This document shows, one piece after another, positions 52,269 to 61,436 of a DNA stretch of 64,000 nucleotides. Position numbers and translations under genes: made by a program. Each line of letters starts with the position of its first letter. Positions within the stretch are counted from its first letter, which is position 1. The notes beneath the pieces are model-generated. The model did no database searches, was not told the origin of the DNA, and worked only from the letters and a program-made list of their open reading frames with translations. The stretch is from Blastopirellula marina (GTDB lineage Bacteria > Planctomycetota > Planctomycetia > Pirellulales > Pirellulaceae): assembly GCF_002967765.1 (NCBI RefSeq), contig NZ_PUHY01000004.1, positions 310,001-374,000 on the forward strand, given 5' to 3'.

Positions 52269-54002
52269 ATGACGGACGAACTTCCGCAGATTTCCGCCAC
52301 GTCAAATCCGCGGCGACTCAATAGCCGGCATTTCTTGCTGCACGGTTATCGTTTCGCCGTGATTGTGGCGGTCGCGCTGCTCGTACGTTGGCATGTCGCA
52401 GCGGATAATCCCATCCAGCAAGGACCTGTCGAAGTCTCGCTCTCACAGGTTCAATCTCTTCTGCCGGAGGCGGCATCGGTGACAACTGCCGCCGACCGGA
52501 ATGGAGTCTACATCGAAGACTCTGACGGAAAACGCGTCGGATGGGCTATCACCACATTGCCTGGCGCGCGGAATGTAATCGGTTTCTCTGGTCCGACGAA
52601 CACATTGGTGGTCGTCGATCGTCATAACGCAATCTGTGGAATCGAAATCCTTTCAAGCAAGGATACTCCAGAACATGTTGCCGCGGTGCGCGAATCAGAG
52701 TCGTTTGTCCATCAGTTCGCTGGCAAGACTCCCGATGATCTCGCTAGCGAGGTTAAGCTTGATGCTGTTTCGGGAGCAACGCTGACGAGTCTGGCAATCA
52801 TCGAATCGGTAACCAAATCGCTAGGAAGCGATCCTCCAAACTATCGCTTTCCGAAAGAGATCACTTTGATGGAGGTAGCCGAGATTCTTCCGGACGCAAA
52901 AAAACTCGAAGCTCGGAAGTCACCACGTGGCTGGTGGGATGTCATCGATGCGGCTGGAAAAACGATTGGTACTGCTTGGCGAACGAGCCCTGCCGCGGAC
53001 AATCATGTCGGGTATCAAGGCCCAACTGATGTACTGGTCGTTATGGATGTTGACGGCAAGTTGAAGGCAGTCGCTTTGCGATCGAGCTACGACAACGAAC
53101 CTTATGTGCGCTATGTTCGCGAAGACTGGTCCTTCCCTGAATATCTTGCCGGTTATGACCTGTCGCAATTAGCCGAGCTCGATATCGAACAGGCGCAGAT
53201 CGAAGGGGTATCTGGCGCCACGATGACCAGCCAAGCTGCAACCCAAGCAGTTGGCATCGCGGCAGCTGAGGTCCAACGCACGATGGAAATAGCTGACGTC
53301 GCAAAGCCGACAACCAGTCCTATTATTTTCAGTTGGCGCGACGGAGCGACGCTGGTTGTGATCGGTTTGGCATTGGTAATTGCATTCTCGAACCTGCGTG
53401 GGAAGAAGTGGGTTCAGTACGGCTTCGGGGCGATCGTAATAGGTTACCTGGGGTTCTTCGCCGGCGATATTCTTTCGATGGCGTTGCTGGTCGGTTGGGC
53501 AGGTCACCCTATCGCGTGGGGGAAATGTATTGGCTTGGTGGCGGTCGGATTCGCCGCTTTTGCCGTTCCGCTGTTCAGCAAGAAACAGGTTTACTGCAAT
53601 CACCTTTGCCCCCATGGGGCGGCGCAGATGATGATTCTGCGCTTGACCAAGAAGTGGCACTGGACGATTCCCAAGAAATTGCGACCCGTGTTGTCGGCGA
53701 TTCCGGCGCTCCTTCTGGCGGTCGTGATTTTCATAGCCTTCTCTATCATTGATGGCAATTTAGCTGCTTTAGAGCCATTTGACGCCTACGTCCCCTCGAT
53801 TGCCGGGTGGGCTTCGCTCTCGATTGCGATCGGTGGCCTGATTTTTTCGGCATTCGTCCCGATGGGGTTTTGTCGTTTTGGTTGCCCGACTGGTGCCGTG
53901 ATCTCGCATGTTCGCTGGAATGCCTCGAGCGATCGCTGGTCGATTCGTGATAGTGCGGCGACACTACTGCTTGGTTTGGCGGTGATTTGCTTCTGGTGGT
54001 AG
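52269..54002 (+). CDS. Membrane protein with two FMN-binding domains and two CX3CP iron-sulfur motifs (NosR/NapH-like)
   Basis: The 577-residue protein has an N-terminal membrane segment (~29-45), two FMN-binding domains with SGAT motifs (DAVSGATLTS, Thr171; EGVSGATMTS, Thr318), where RnfG/NqrC-type proteins carry covalent FMN added by ApbE, and five to six membrane helices (~360-577). NapH/NosR-type motifs are Cys443-x3-Cys447-Pro (CNHLCPHGA) and Cys535-x3-Cys539-Pro (CRFGCPTGA). These can hold iron-sulfur clusters, but only two cysteines each are visible. It probably transfers electrons across or along the membrane. It starts 9 bp after the FAD oxidoreductase. Confidence 0.82.
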   Translation: MTDELPQISATSNPRRLNSRHFLLHGYRFAVIVAVALLVRWHVAADNPIQQGPVEVSLSQVQSLLPEAASVTTAADRNGVYIEDSDGKRVGWAITTLPGARNVIGFSGPTNTLVVVDRHNAICGIEILSSKDTPEHVAAVRESESFVHQFAGKTPDDLASEVKLDAVSGATLTSLAIIESVTKSLGSDPPNYRFPKEITLMEVAEILPDAKKLEARKSPRGWWDVIDAAGKTIGTAWRTSPAADNHVGYQGPTDVLVVMDVDGKLKAVALRSSYDNEPYVRYVREDWSFPEYLAGYDLSQLAELDIEQAQIEGVSGATMTSQAATQAVGIAAAEVQRTMEIADVAKPTTSPIIFSWRDGATLVVIGLALVIAFSNLRGKKWVQYGFGAIVIGYLGFFAGDILSMALLVGWAGHPIAWGKCIGLVAVGFAAFAVPLFSKKQVYCNHLCPHGAAQMMILRLTKKWHWTIPKKLRPVLSAIPALLLAVVIFIAFSIIDGNLAALEPFDAYVPSIAGWASLSIAIGGLIFSAFVPMGFCRFGCPTGAVISHVRWNASSDRWSIRDSAATLLLGLAVICFWW

Positions 54003-54099
54003 TCGGACGTCGAAGTTCTGGAGAATCGTCCTTATAATGAAAAGGATCGAACGATTCTTTTCTTTCCCCGCAACTCCGCGAGACGAGAACGGCTGCCTT

Positions 54100-55914
54100 A
54101 TGACCGAAAAGAAGATGGGACCCTATCGGCTGGAAGCAACCATTGGCAGTGGCGGTATGGGAACGGTCTATCGTGGCATCGACGAACGTACCGGCGATAA
54201 AGCGGCGATTAAAGTCCTGCCCAGCGGTATGTCGCACAACGAAGGGCTGCGGGAACGATTTCAGCGAGAAATTGAAACGTTGCTTCAGTTGCGTCACCCG
54301 AACATCGTCCGCTTGTATGGTTTTGGCGAGGAAGAGGGGGAACTTTTCTATGCGATGGAATTGGTCGACGGAAAAAGCTTGGCCGAAGTAATCGTGAAGA
54401 AGCCAATCAAGAATTGGCGAACGGCCGTTAAGTACAGCTTGGAAATCGCTTACGGTCTGCGGCAAGCGCACGATATGGGAATCGTGCACCGAGATATTAA
54501 GCCGGCCAATATCCTGGTCACTAAGAGCAACAAGATAAAGATCCTCGACTTTGGCATCGCCCGATTGTTCGGGGCCACCGGTGTCACCATGGCAGGCGGC
54601 ATCGTCGGCACGGCCGACTACATGGCGCCCGAGCAAGCGTTCGGTGAAGGGGTGACTCCGAAGGCCGATCTCTACAGCTTGGGCGCCGTACTTTATGCCA
54701 TGTTAGCGCGGCAACCTCCTTTCCGTGGCAGCACCGTAACCGAAATCCTCGATAAGCTTCGTTATTCCGATCCAATCCCAATCGATCGTCTTGTCGAGAC
54801 GATTCCCAACGATCTGGCTCAATTAGTCACGCAGCTTCTGGAAAAGAATCCTGACCAGCGTGTCCCAACAGCTCGTGTCTTGTGTCGTCGTTTGGAGGCA
54901 TTGCTCGAGACACCTGAGGACACCGACTTCGAGATGAACATGGCCGATTATTCGACGCGTGTTCCCTCGTCACCAGCCGATGAGTATCAGCTCAAGTCCA
55001 ATGAGGACGACGCTCCGACACTCGATCCTGAGGTTCGTCAGATGGCCGAGGCCCCAACGATGAATCTCACCGGGGACGGAAAATCGGGGGCCAGCGCACC
55101 TGGCAGCGTGCGAGGAAAAACTGAGGCTCCAGCGACCATCGTCACCAACCGACCAGATGACAAAGACTCACCCAAGACCCGCTTTACCACGGTTGCCGAG
55201 CAGCGAAAGAAAACTACTGAAGAAGAACAACGCCGCGAGAAGAGCAGCGCATGGATTAACTACCTTCAGATTGGCGGACTGCTTTTAGCATTGGGGGTTG
55301 TTGTCGCGGTAATGATGATCGCGCCCCGTAAGCCCGATGCGGACATGCTGTATCACACGATTGAAACCAGCGTGAAGGATGGCAATCTCGGAGCGGTTGA
55401 CGCGCAGATGGACGACTTCCTCGATCGCTTTCCGGATGATTCGCGCTCGTCGTACGTGGCGGAACTAAAAGAGGAATTGAATCTGCGGCGACGCGAGAGA
55501 CAGTATCAAATGACCGCGATGCTAGGCAATTCGCAGCAAAAGCTATTGCCGGCGGAGCAGCTTTACCTGGAAGCGTTGAAGACATACGACACCGATCCGT
55601 ATGCTACGCGGCGACGATTGCAGGGAATTTTGATGACGTATGGACCAGCTGATGGACAGACAGGAGACTTAGGCCGATGCTTGACCTTGGCTGAGCGACG
55701 CTTAAAGCAACTCAATGGTGTGTTAGTAGCGCAAACCAATCAGCAAGCGGCTTCGATTCGCGAACGACTCGATCAGGCCAAACGCCTTGCACCTGACGAC
55801 CCAGAGAGAGCCCGCCAAATCTATCGCGGCGTGTTGCTGCTGCTCGAAGATCGTACTTGGGGCAGCAATTTGGCTGCGGAAGCGGAAAGCGGCCTCGAGT
55901 CACTGCGTCGATAA
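54100..55914 (+). CDS. Membrane-bound serine/threonine protein kinase
   Basis: I choose the ATG at 54100 (MTEKKMGPYRLEATIG), which places the kinase domain at the N-terminus; an in-frame ATG at 54037 adds 21 residues. The Hanks-type kinase shows the glycine loop GSGGMG (16-21), Lys38, HRDIKPANIL with catalytic Asp132, DFG at 150-152 and APEQA. A low-complexity linker (~285-385) with acidic and Ser/Thr stretches leads to a single membrane helix (~388-410) and a C-terminal extracytoplasmic helical part with tetratrico-like repeats. The kinase presumably senses envelope signals. It lies 97 bp after the FMN/Fe-S gene. Confidence 0.92.
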   Translation: MTEKKMGPYRLEATIGSGGMGTVYRGIDERTGDKAAIKVLPSGMSHNEGLRERFQREIETLLQLRHPNIVRLYGFGEEEGELFYAMELVDGKSLAEVIVKKPIKNWRTAVKYSLEIAYGLRQAHDMGIVHRDIKPANILVTKSNKIKILDFGIARLFGATGVTMAGGIVGTADYMAPEQAFGEGVTPKADLYSLGAVLYAMLARQPPFRGSTVTEILDKLRYSDPIPIDRLVETIPNDLAQLVTQLLEKNPDQRVPTARVLCRRLEALLETPEDTDFEMNMADYSTRVPSSPADEYQLKSNEDDAPTLDPEVRQMAEAPTMNLTGDGKSGASAPGSVRGKTEAPATIVTNRPDDKDSPKTRFTTVAEQRKKTTEEEQRREKSSAWINYLQIGGLLLALGVVVAVMMIAPRKPDADMLYHTIETSVKDGNLGAVDAQMDDFLDRFPDDSRSSYVAELKEELNLRRRERQYQMTAMLGNSQQKLLPAEQLYLEALKTYDTDPYATRRRLQGILMTYGPADGQTGDLGRCLTLAERRLKQLNGVLVAQTNQQAASIRERLDQAKRLAPDDPERARQIYRGVLLLLEDRTWGSNLAAEAESGLESLRR

Positions 55915-55977
55915 CATCGTCGACACCGCGCCCGCGCATTTGGCGTATCGCCTTCGCGGATCTAGAATAGAAAAACA

Positions 55978-56003
55978 GAACTGCTCCCATCCGTTGAGCA
56001 GTT
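55978..56003. other. Hairpin between two plus-strand genes
   Basis: GAACTGCTC and GAGCAGTTC form a perfect 9-bp stem with an 8-nt loop. T-rich sequence follows on the minus strand (TGTTTTTCT) rather than the plus strand. It may end antisense transcription or be a bidirectional element. Confidence 0.4.
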
Positions 56004-56042
56004 CGTCCTACCTAATGCCTGCCTACTTTACCCGCCCTCGCC

Positions 56043-58082
56043 ATGAATCTGCATCTCCTCGCGCGCGTCGCGATACTGCTCGCTGTATCGAATCCTTCAC
56101 TGTTTGCCGCCGAATGGTATGTTTCCCCTCGCGGTAATGATCGAGCACCAGGAACGGCAGATGCTCCCTTCGCTTCGCTCTCTCAAGCTCGGAATGCTAT
56201 TCGTGCATCAGACAAGAATCAAGCTCATACGGTGTGGGTCGCTGACGGCAATTACGTGCTTGAGGAAACATTTATACTGACAAGCGACGATAGTGGTTCT
56301 GAGAAGTACCCGATTGTTTATCGCGCGATGGACGGGGCGACGCCAGTCTTCTCAGGAGGGACGATTCTCCCAGCATGGAAACAAGAAGGCGATCGCTGGA
56401 CCACGACACTACCGGAGCCATTACAGTCGCCAATGCCGGAGCAGTTGTTCGTCGGTGATGCCACCGCAACGCTCGCCCGGGAACCTGACGATGGACTTTT
56501 CACCATGGCTGCCGTCAAGGAAGACGCCCAGGCCGATGGTTCGGCGAAGCAAACAATCGAGCTGAAGTCGACCGATTTCTTTGCCACCTTAGGATTGCTT
56601 GGGGCGAACGAGCTTGCTCGCGTTCAATTGTTAGCATTCCATAAGTGGGACAACACGCGTCGCCATTTGGATGAGATTGTCTTCGAGGAACATGCCGTCG
56701 TCACCCATGGTCGGAAGATGAAATCATGGAATCCAATGGATGGCAAATCACAGTATCGTGTGGAGAACTTCGCCGCCGCACTCGATTCGCCTGGAGAGTG
56801 GTTTGCCGATACCAAGGGGAAGTTGAGTTATATCCCCAATCCGGGCGAACAGATCTCTCAGCAAAGGGCCGTCGTCCCGCGGCTCGAAAAGTTGGTGGTA
56901 CTTAAGGGAACGGCGAGCAAACCGCTTCACCATGTTGAGCTACGTGGCCTTCACTTTCGGCATAGTCGCTGGACGACACCGCGGCAAGGCGTCGAGCCAA
57001 GTCAGGCTGCTTCGCCGATCGAAGCGGCCATGCAAATCGACTTCGCCCGTCATGTGACCGTCCGAGATTGTGAAGTCGGGCACGTCGGAATATATGGCGT
57101 GTGGTTTCGACAAGGGTGTCAGCATTGCCGGTTGGAGCGAACTTGGGTCCACGATACGGGAGCTGGCGGTGTCCGCATTGGCGAGACGTCGATTCGTCGC
57201 GACGAAAACCAGCGAACCCATCACATTGCCGTCGACAACAATATCTTGACTCACGGAGGTAGCATTTTTCCATGTGCGGTCGGAGCATGGATCGGACAAA
57301 GTGGCGACAACACGCTCAGCCACAACGAAATCGCCGATTACTTCTACACCGGAATTTCGGTTGGTTGGCGATGGGGCTATGACGAAAGTTTGGCCAAGCG
57401 AAATACGATTTCTAAGAACCATGTCCATCATCTCGGATATGGCGTGCTGAGCGATATGGGTGGGATTTATACGCTGGGGCCATCCGAGGGGACCGTCGTC
57501 CGGGGAAACATCTTCCACGATATTCATGCCTACAGCTATGGTGGCTGGGGGCTTTACACCGACGAAGGAAGTAGCGACATCTTGTTCGAGAACAACTTGG
57601 TCTATCGCACCAAGACGGGTGGATTTCATCAGCACTACGGTAAGGACAATATCGTTCGCAATAATATCTTGGCCTTCGGCTTGCTGTACCAATTACAGGC
57701 GACGCGTGTGGAATCGCATCGATCGTTCGTGCTCGAAAACAATATCATCTACTACGACCAGGGCGAACTCTTACATGGAAATTGGGAACGGGTAAAGTTT
57801 GATAGCTCCCGCAATTGTTACTTCAATGCATCTGGTCAGGAGGTCACGTTCAAAGGAAAGAGTCTCTCAGAGTGGCAAGCCGCCGGACATGAGCAAGGTT
57901 CGATGGTAGCCGATCCGAAGTTTACCGATCCTGAGCAGTTCGATTTTACGCTGACCAAAGATTCGCCGGCGATCAAACTTGGCTTTCAGCCGTTCGAGAT
58001 AGATGATGTTGGCGTCTACGGTGATGCGGCTTGGGTTAGCAAGGCGAAGAATGCCAAGTATCGGCCAGTTCGGTCCGAGTGA
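56043..58082 (+). CDS. Secreted right-handed parallel beta-helix protein
   Basis: The 679-residue protein has a signal peptide ([21 protein letters not shown]). The family start motif is [18 protein letters not shown], then SLSQARNAI. The C-terminal two thirds contain beta-helix coils with short repeats (for example [41 protein letters not shown]). Proteins with this fold are polysaccharide lyases or glycan-binding proteins. It has no detected lyase catalytic motif that I can name. It is separated from the kinase gene by a hairpin and may be independent of it. Confidence 0.88.
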   Translation: MNLHLLARVAILLAVSNPSLFAAEWYVSPRGNDRAPGTADAPFASLSQARNAIRASDKNQAHTVWVADGNYVLEETFILTSDDSGSEKYPIVYRAMDGATPVFSGGTILPAWKQEGDRWTTTLPEPLQSPMPEQLFVGDATATLAREPDDGLFTMAAVKEDAQADGSAKQTIELKSTDFFATLGLLGANELARVQLLAFHKWDNTRRHLDEIVFEEHAVVTHGRKMKSWNPMDGKSQYRVENFAAALDSPGEWFADTKGKLSYIPNPGEQISQQRAVVPRLEKLVVLKGTASKPLHHVELRGLHFRHSRWTTPRQGVEPSQAASPIEAAMQIDFARHVTVRDCEVGHVGIYGVWFRQGCQHCRLERTWVHDTGAGGVRIGETSIRRDENQRTHHIAVDNNILTHGGSIFPCAVGAWIGQSGDNTLSHNEIADYFYTGISVGWRWGYDESLAKRNTISKNHVHHLGYGVLSDMGGIYTLGPSEGTVVRGNIFHDIHAYSYGGWGLYTDEGSSDILFENNLVYRTKTGGFHQHYGKDNIVRNNILAFGLLYQLQATRVESHRSFVLENNIIYYDQGELLHGNWERVKFDSSRNCYFNASGQEVTFKGKSLSEWQAAGHEQGSMVADPKFTDPEQFDFTLTKDSPAIKLGFQPFEIDDVGVYGDAAWVSKAKNAKYRPVRSE

Positions 58083-58105
58083 CGAAGAAGGGGCTTTGCG
58101 CATGG

Positions 58106-58145
58106 ATCAAGGTGGCCTTACTTCCGCGAAGTAATCCACCTTGAT
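58106..58145. terminator. Long hairpin between convergent genes
   Basis: ATCAAGGTGG (58106-58115) pairs with CCACCTTGAT (58136-58145), and TTACTTC pairs with GAAGTAA inside. The genes at 58082 (+) and 58164 (-) converge on it. No clear T-tract on either side, so it may end transcription weakly in both directions. Confidence 0.6.
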
Positions 58146-58163
58146 AATTCAGGTTGATTGGCC

Positions 58164-58709
58164 TCATACCGCCGCAAACAGTTCTACCTTTGGGAAGTCA
58201 ACTTCTGTACCGGCGACGTGGTTGAAGTAGTTGGTGAAGGTGTTGAGAGCTACGAGCCCGACTACTTCCGTGATCTCTTCATCGCTGAGACCAGCGTTTT
58301 GAGCGTCTGCGAAATCTTGGTCGCTGATCAGACCTTTTGTATCCGCAATCGCCACGGCCAAGTCAATTACCGCTTGCACCTTCGTATCGGAGGCAATGCC
58401 TTGGCGAATTCGGACCGTTTCGTCTTCCGTGAATCCGACCATCTTGCCAACGGTGGTGTGTGCCGAAACGCAGTATTGGCAATGATTCTTCTCGCCAATT
58501 ACGAGCGAAACCGCTTCGCGAGCTTGAGCTGAGAGCTTCGATTTGCCCATCGCTCCCGAGAAGCTGAGGTACGATTCCAAGACTGCTGGCGAGTTGGCCA
58601 TCGTGGCAATGATGTTCAAATGCTTGCCAAGTTTCTTCTTGGCGGCATCGACCATTTCGCGGGTGTGGCCAGAAGTGTTTTCGATTGCATGTGGTTGTAA
58701 GCGAGGCAT
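58164..58709 (-). CDS. AhpD/CMD-family peroxidase-like protein
   Basis: The 181-residue protein belongs to the carboxymuconolactone decarboxylase/AhpD family, with the motif CQYCVSAHTTVGKMVGF. The two Cys and His of CxxC-x2-H are the catalytic thiol-redox residues. Family members act as thiol peroxidases or decarboxylases; the CxxC suggests a peroxidase. It is cytoplasmic. Confidence 0.88.
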   Translation of the reverse strand: MPRLQPHAIENTSGHTREMVDAAKKKLGKHLNIIATMANSPAVLESYLSFSGAMGKSKLSAQAREAVSLVIGEKNHCQYCVSAHTTVGKMVGFTEDETVRIRQGIASDTKVQAVIDLAVAIADTKGLISDQDFADAQNAGLSDEEITEVVGLVALNTFTNYFNHVAGTEVDFPKVELFAAV

Positions 58710-58828
58710 GAGTCTCTCCTTGTGTCAGGGATGCCATGAACTGGCGTAACTGACATGTGAGATTCTCGTGCGACGCGAAAGTTACACGCGAATGAGCATC
58801 GAATCAGAATTTCTCGTGCGGGCGTAAC

Positions 58829-59773
58829 CTACTTCACATAGACGCCGGCAGTGACGGCATATCGTAGGCCAGCGCAGTACGGAATGCCTGGATCGATATC
58901 AATGACTTTACGAGGTGGCCCAAGAATGGCTTCTTCGTATCGGCACTTCCAAACCTGGGTGGCATTGATTCCAGGAAATGCCTGACCATCTTGCAGCTTT
59001 GGCCCCTTCTCGAAAACGTCGAGCGCCTTTTCGTAGATGATTTGCTGAATCTCTTTCCAGTCGAGACCTCGAAAATGACACTGGTAGTCAGGCCAGCCCA
59101 AGATACCAAGTCCCAAGCTATCGACGAGCATATCACGTGAATCGTCGTCGCGTCGTTCTCCGTAACCGATGACGCGCGAGACGCGAACGTTGAAGGCACC
59201 GGGAGCCTTCCAGGGTTTCGCAGCGAATTCTTTCAGCCCTTCGATAAACTTCTTCGGTTCAAGGAACTGCTCGGTAGCTTCCCAGTAAATCGCCTCGCAT
59301 GGATGTGTCTCGACCACACTGGCAACGACCGCCTGCATCATCTTCAATCGTTCTAGCGGTCGCATGTTCGACGCCGTTTGATCCAGGATTACCAGTTGGT
59401 GTTCTGAGTCACCAACCGGACCTTCTGCATCGTCCCAGAGCCACGATTGTTCGAGCGCTGGCAGATACGGGGTCAGATCGCCTGGGTATTCGATCTCTTC
59501 ATCGCGAATGCTCCACGTTGCCCCGACCGACTTGCCGCCGATGTTGGTAACGTAATCGGGATGGCGGAAGTCGAGGCGATTGGAATCTCGTTTCCCGTCA
59601 CGCGGCGCGAATCCAGGACTTCGGACGTCCATCTTGTCGAGGATCGCCGCTTTAGAGACTTCCGGCTTCTGCTTGTAAAACAGTCGAACGCGGTAATCAC
59701 GCGAGTTTTCGTTGTCGTCGAGCACTCGGAATCCTTGCCAGGTTGAAAATCGGTAAGCGGTTGATCTACCCAT
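58829..59773 (-). CDS. DUF4261-like protein
   Basis: I use the ATG at 59773 (MGRSTAYRFSTW), giving 314 residues; a TTG at 59809 in frame would place the start inside a hairpin. No signal peptide. The C-terminal part (RLKMMQAVVASVVETHPCEAIYWEA, LGLGILGWPDYQCHFRG) resembles DUF4261 proteins, a family of unknown function with amino-acid-binding-like fold. It may be transcribed alone; the next gene upstream ends at 59850. Confidence 0.65.
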   Translation of the reverse strand: MGRSTAYRFSTWQGFRVLDDNENSRDYRVRLFYKQKPEVSKAAILDKMDVRSPGFAPRDGKRDSNRLDFRHPDYVTNIGGKSVGATWSIRDEEIEYPGDLTPYLPALEQSWLWDDAEGPVGDSEHQLVILDQTASNMRPLERLKMMQAVVASVVETHPCEAIYWEATEQFLEPKKFIEGLKEFAAKPWKAPGAFNVRVSRVIGYGERRDDDSRDMLVDSLGLGILGWPDYQCHFRGLDWKEIQQIIYEKALDVFEKGPKLQDGQAFPGINATQVWKCRYEEAILGPPRKVIDIDPGIPYCAGLRYAVTAGVYVK

Positions 59774-59795
59774 TCGACGGCTGTCGCCGAGGACG

Positions 59796-59818
59796 AGCAC
59801 CCTCTTCAAGAGGGTGCT
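59796..59818. other. Perfect 11-bp hairpin at the 5' end of the DUF4261-like gene
   Basis: AGCACCCTCTT and AAGAGGGTGCT pair without mismatch around one C. On the minus strand it lies between the DUF1579 gene (stop at 59850) and the chosen start of the DUF4261-like gene (59773). Without a T-tract it may be an mRNA processing or regulatory element. Confidence 0.45.
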
Positions 59819-59849
59819 ACCTAGTATAGTTCATCGTCGCCCAGTGTGG

Positions 59850-60443
59850 TTACTGCTTGATATATTCGATTTGGCCGAGCGGAGTTTCCTTGTTTCCCTC
59901 GACTTGGCTCAGTACGAAGACAAACCCATTTTTCGTCGGCGTCGTCGTCATTCGGTAATGCATCTTGCCGAGCGGCGAGTTGCACGTGCCAGTTTCCTTA
60001 AGTACTCCGCTCTTCTCGTCGAGTTTTCCTTCCGTTTCCAAGATGGTGGTCGACATGTTGTCGACCCAGACACCGACGAACTTGTCGATCGCGTTGTCAA
60101 ACCCAAGGATGCCGAAGCCTTCCATCGGTTCGCCGTTGATTCGGCTGTGGAATTCCTGCGTTACGTAGCGTCCACCCAGAATCGATTTGAACTCGGCGGT
60201 CCCTTCATCAGCCATGGTCGGCTCTGGTAAGCCAGGGAAGTACCATTTCGACAGCGTCTTGTATTTGCCAACCATGGACTGCAAGTGCTCGTGGGCCTCT
60301 CCTGGTGTTGCCATCTTGGTCATCATTTGAGCAAGGGCTGCAGGGTCGATCTCGGGCGTTTTCTCTTCTGTCTGTTGAGCGAACACAATTGTCATGACCG
60401 CAGCCAAGAAAAAGAAAGCTGCTGGCAAAGTGAGAGGTCGCAT
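59850..60443 (-). CDS. Secreted DUF1579 family protein
   Basis: The ATG at 60443 follows GAGGAGAT and begins a signal peptide (RPLTLPAAFFFLAAVMTIV); 197 residues. The DUF1579 pattern MVGKYKTLSKWYF, GGRYVTQEFHS and FGILGFDNAIDKFVGVWVDN is present. The family is a lipocalin-like beta barrel with unknown role, frequent in planctomycetes. Confidence 0.88.
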   Translation of the reverse strand: MRPLTLPAAFFFLAAVMTIVFAQQTEEKTPEIDPAALAQMMTKMATPGEAHEHLQSMVGKYKTLSKWYFPGLPEPTMADEGTAEFKSILGGRYVTQEFHSRINGEPMEGFGILGFDNAIDKFVGVWVDNMSTTILETEGKLDEKSGVLKETGTCNSPLGKMHYRMTTTPTKNGFVFVLSQVEGNKETPLGQIEYIKQ

Positions 60444-60966
60444 CCGAGTATCTCCTCGTGAAGGTGGTTGGGGTTTGGAAATTTGGATATCGATTTGCCC
60501 CGAACCATTCATTATGGCAAAAGAAATCGCAGCTACTGGCCCCAAGATGGAAACGGGAACGTCGGCACGTTTCGTGATACCGATTCGCAGATGTTGATTC
60601 ATAGTCCAAACCGAAGGCTAAGGTTATTACGATTGGGTCCCTTGCGGATATCATTTGTCCACGTTTCGCTCTGAACCGGCAGTAAAAGTTGCCTGGTTTT
60701 CCTGCTCGCTCAGGTGTCGGTGCAGCGTGACTTTTCCGTTGCTTATTTCAACGGCAAGATACTGGCTATTTGAATAGGCCCGTGTTTCTGGATCGACGAA
60801 ACCATCTCGGTCTTTTTGAACCAAACGCGAAAAGATTGAATTGACGATGCCTATTTTCCGGCATACAAAAACAAATGAAGGGATGCGAACGGATTGCAGG
60901 AGTTGCAAATTATCGTAGCGAAGGGGTTATCGCTTTTCTTTTCCTCTTATTGCCTTGGAGGATGCT
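60444..60966. other. Intergenic region, ~520 bp
   Basis: It contains one doubtful frame on the minus strand (60651-60908) and otherwise nothing recognisable; the GGAGG ribosome site of the downstream hemerythrin-like gene ends it. Confidence 0.5.
60651..60908 (-). CDS. Doubtful small ORF, possibly a gene fragment
   Basis: The 85-residue frame starts at a TTG. Its C-terminal half (RDGFVDPETRAYSN, EISNGKVTLHRHLSEQ) has a protein-like composition, but there is no ATG start, ribosome site or known family. It could be a fragment of a longer lost gene. Confidence 0.25.
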   Translation of the reverse strand: MQLLQSVRIPSFVFVCRKIGIVNSIFSRLVQKDRDGFVDPETRAYSNSQYLAVEISNGKVTLHRHLSEQENQATFTAGSERNVDK

Positions 60967-61407
60967 ATGCCCGACCTGCAACGACTCACGGAAGCCGCTG
61001 TTCACAAACTACTCTCCGAGCATGCATTGCTGCACGAGTTGTTGGTGGAAGCGGATCGTATCAGTATTGAAGATGACACTGCGGATGCTTTGATCCTCGG
61101 TCTGCAAGAGCTTCGCGACATGATGCACGATCAGTTCGCTCGCGAAGAATACGGTGGTTACCTTCAAGAAACCGTCTCGATCGCGCCCCGTTTTTCAACG
61201 GAATGCGAACAACTGCGGCATGAACATCGATTGTTGTTGAGCGACATTGATGCGATGCTCGACGATCTGAGCCATAGTCCGGAAGAATCGCTCGGAACGT
61301 TTCATGTTCGATTTCGCGACTTCACAACTCGCTATCTGAACCATGAACACCATGAGAACGCCATCGTACAGAAGGCGCTCGACGACGACATCGGCGTGGG
61401 CGATTAG
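60967..61407 (+). CDS. Hemerythrin-like domain protein
   Basis: The ATG at 60967 is preceded by GGAGG 5 nt upstream and gives 146 residues. The histidine and acidic pattern fits a four-helix hemerythrin/HHE domain: LLSEHALLHELL, MHDQFAREEYGG, LRHEHRLLLSDID and YLNHEHHENAIV. The iron ligands are distributed as His, His, Glu, His-Glu-His and His-Glu. These proteins sense or bind oxygen or nitric oxide, or store iron. It is cytoplasmic and may be monocistronic. Confidence 0.78.
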   Translation: MPDLQRLTEAAVHKLLSEHALLHELLVEADRISIEDDTADALILGLQELRDMMHDQFAREEYGGYLQETVSIAPRFSTECEQLRHEHRLLLSDIDAMLDDLSHSPEESLGTFHVRFRDFTTRYLNHEHHENAIVQKALDDDIGVGD

Positions 61408-61436
61408 GCTTCTTGCCGACGTAATCGCGGAATCAA

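Noticed and set aside
53746-54636. 296-residue minus-strand frame opposite the kinase start
   Set aside because: It overlaps the clear kinase motifs and the end of the FMN/Fe-S gene in antisense; no recognisable domain.
56940-57692. 250-residue minus-strand frame
   Set aside because: It is antisense to the beta-helix coding region, with no start context or domain.
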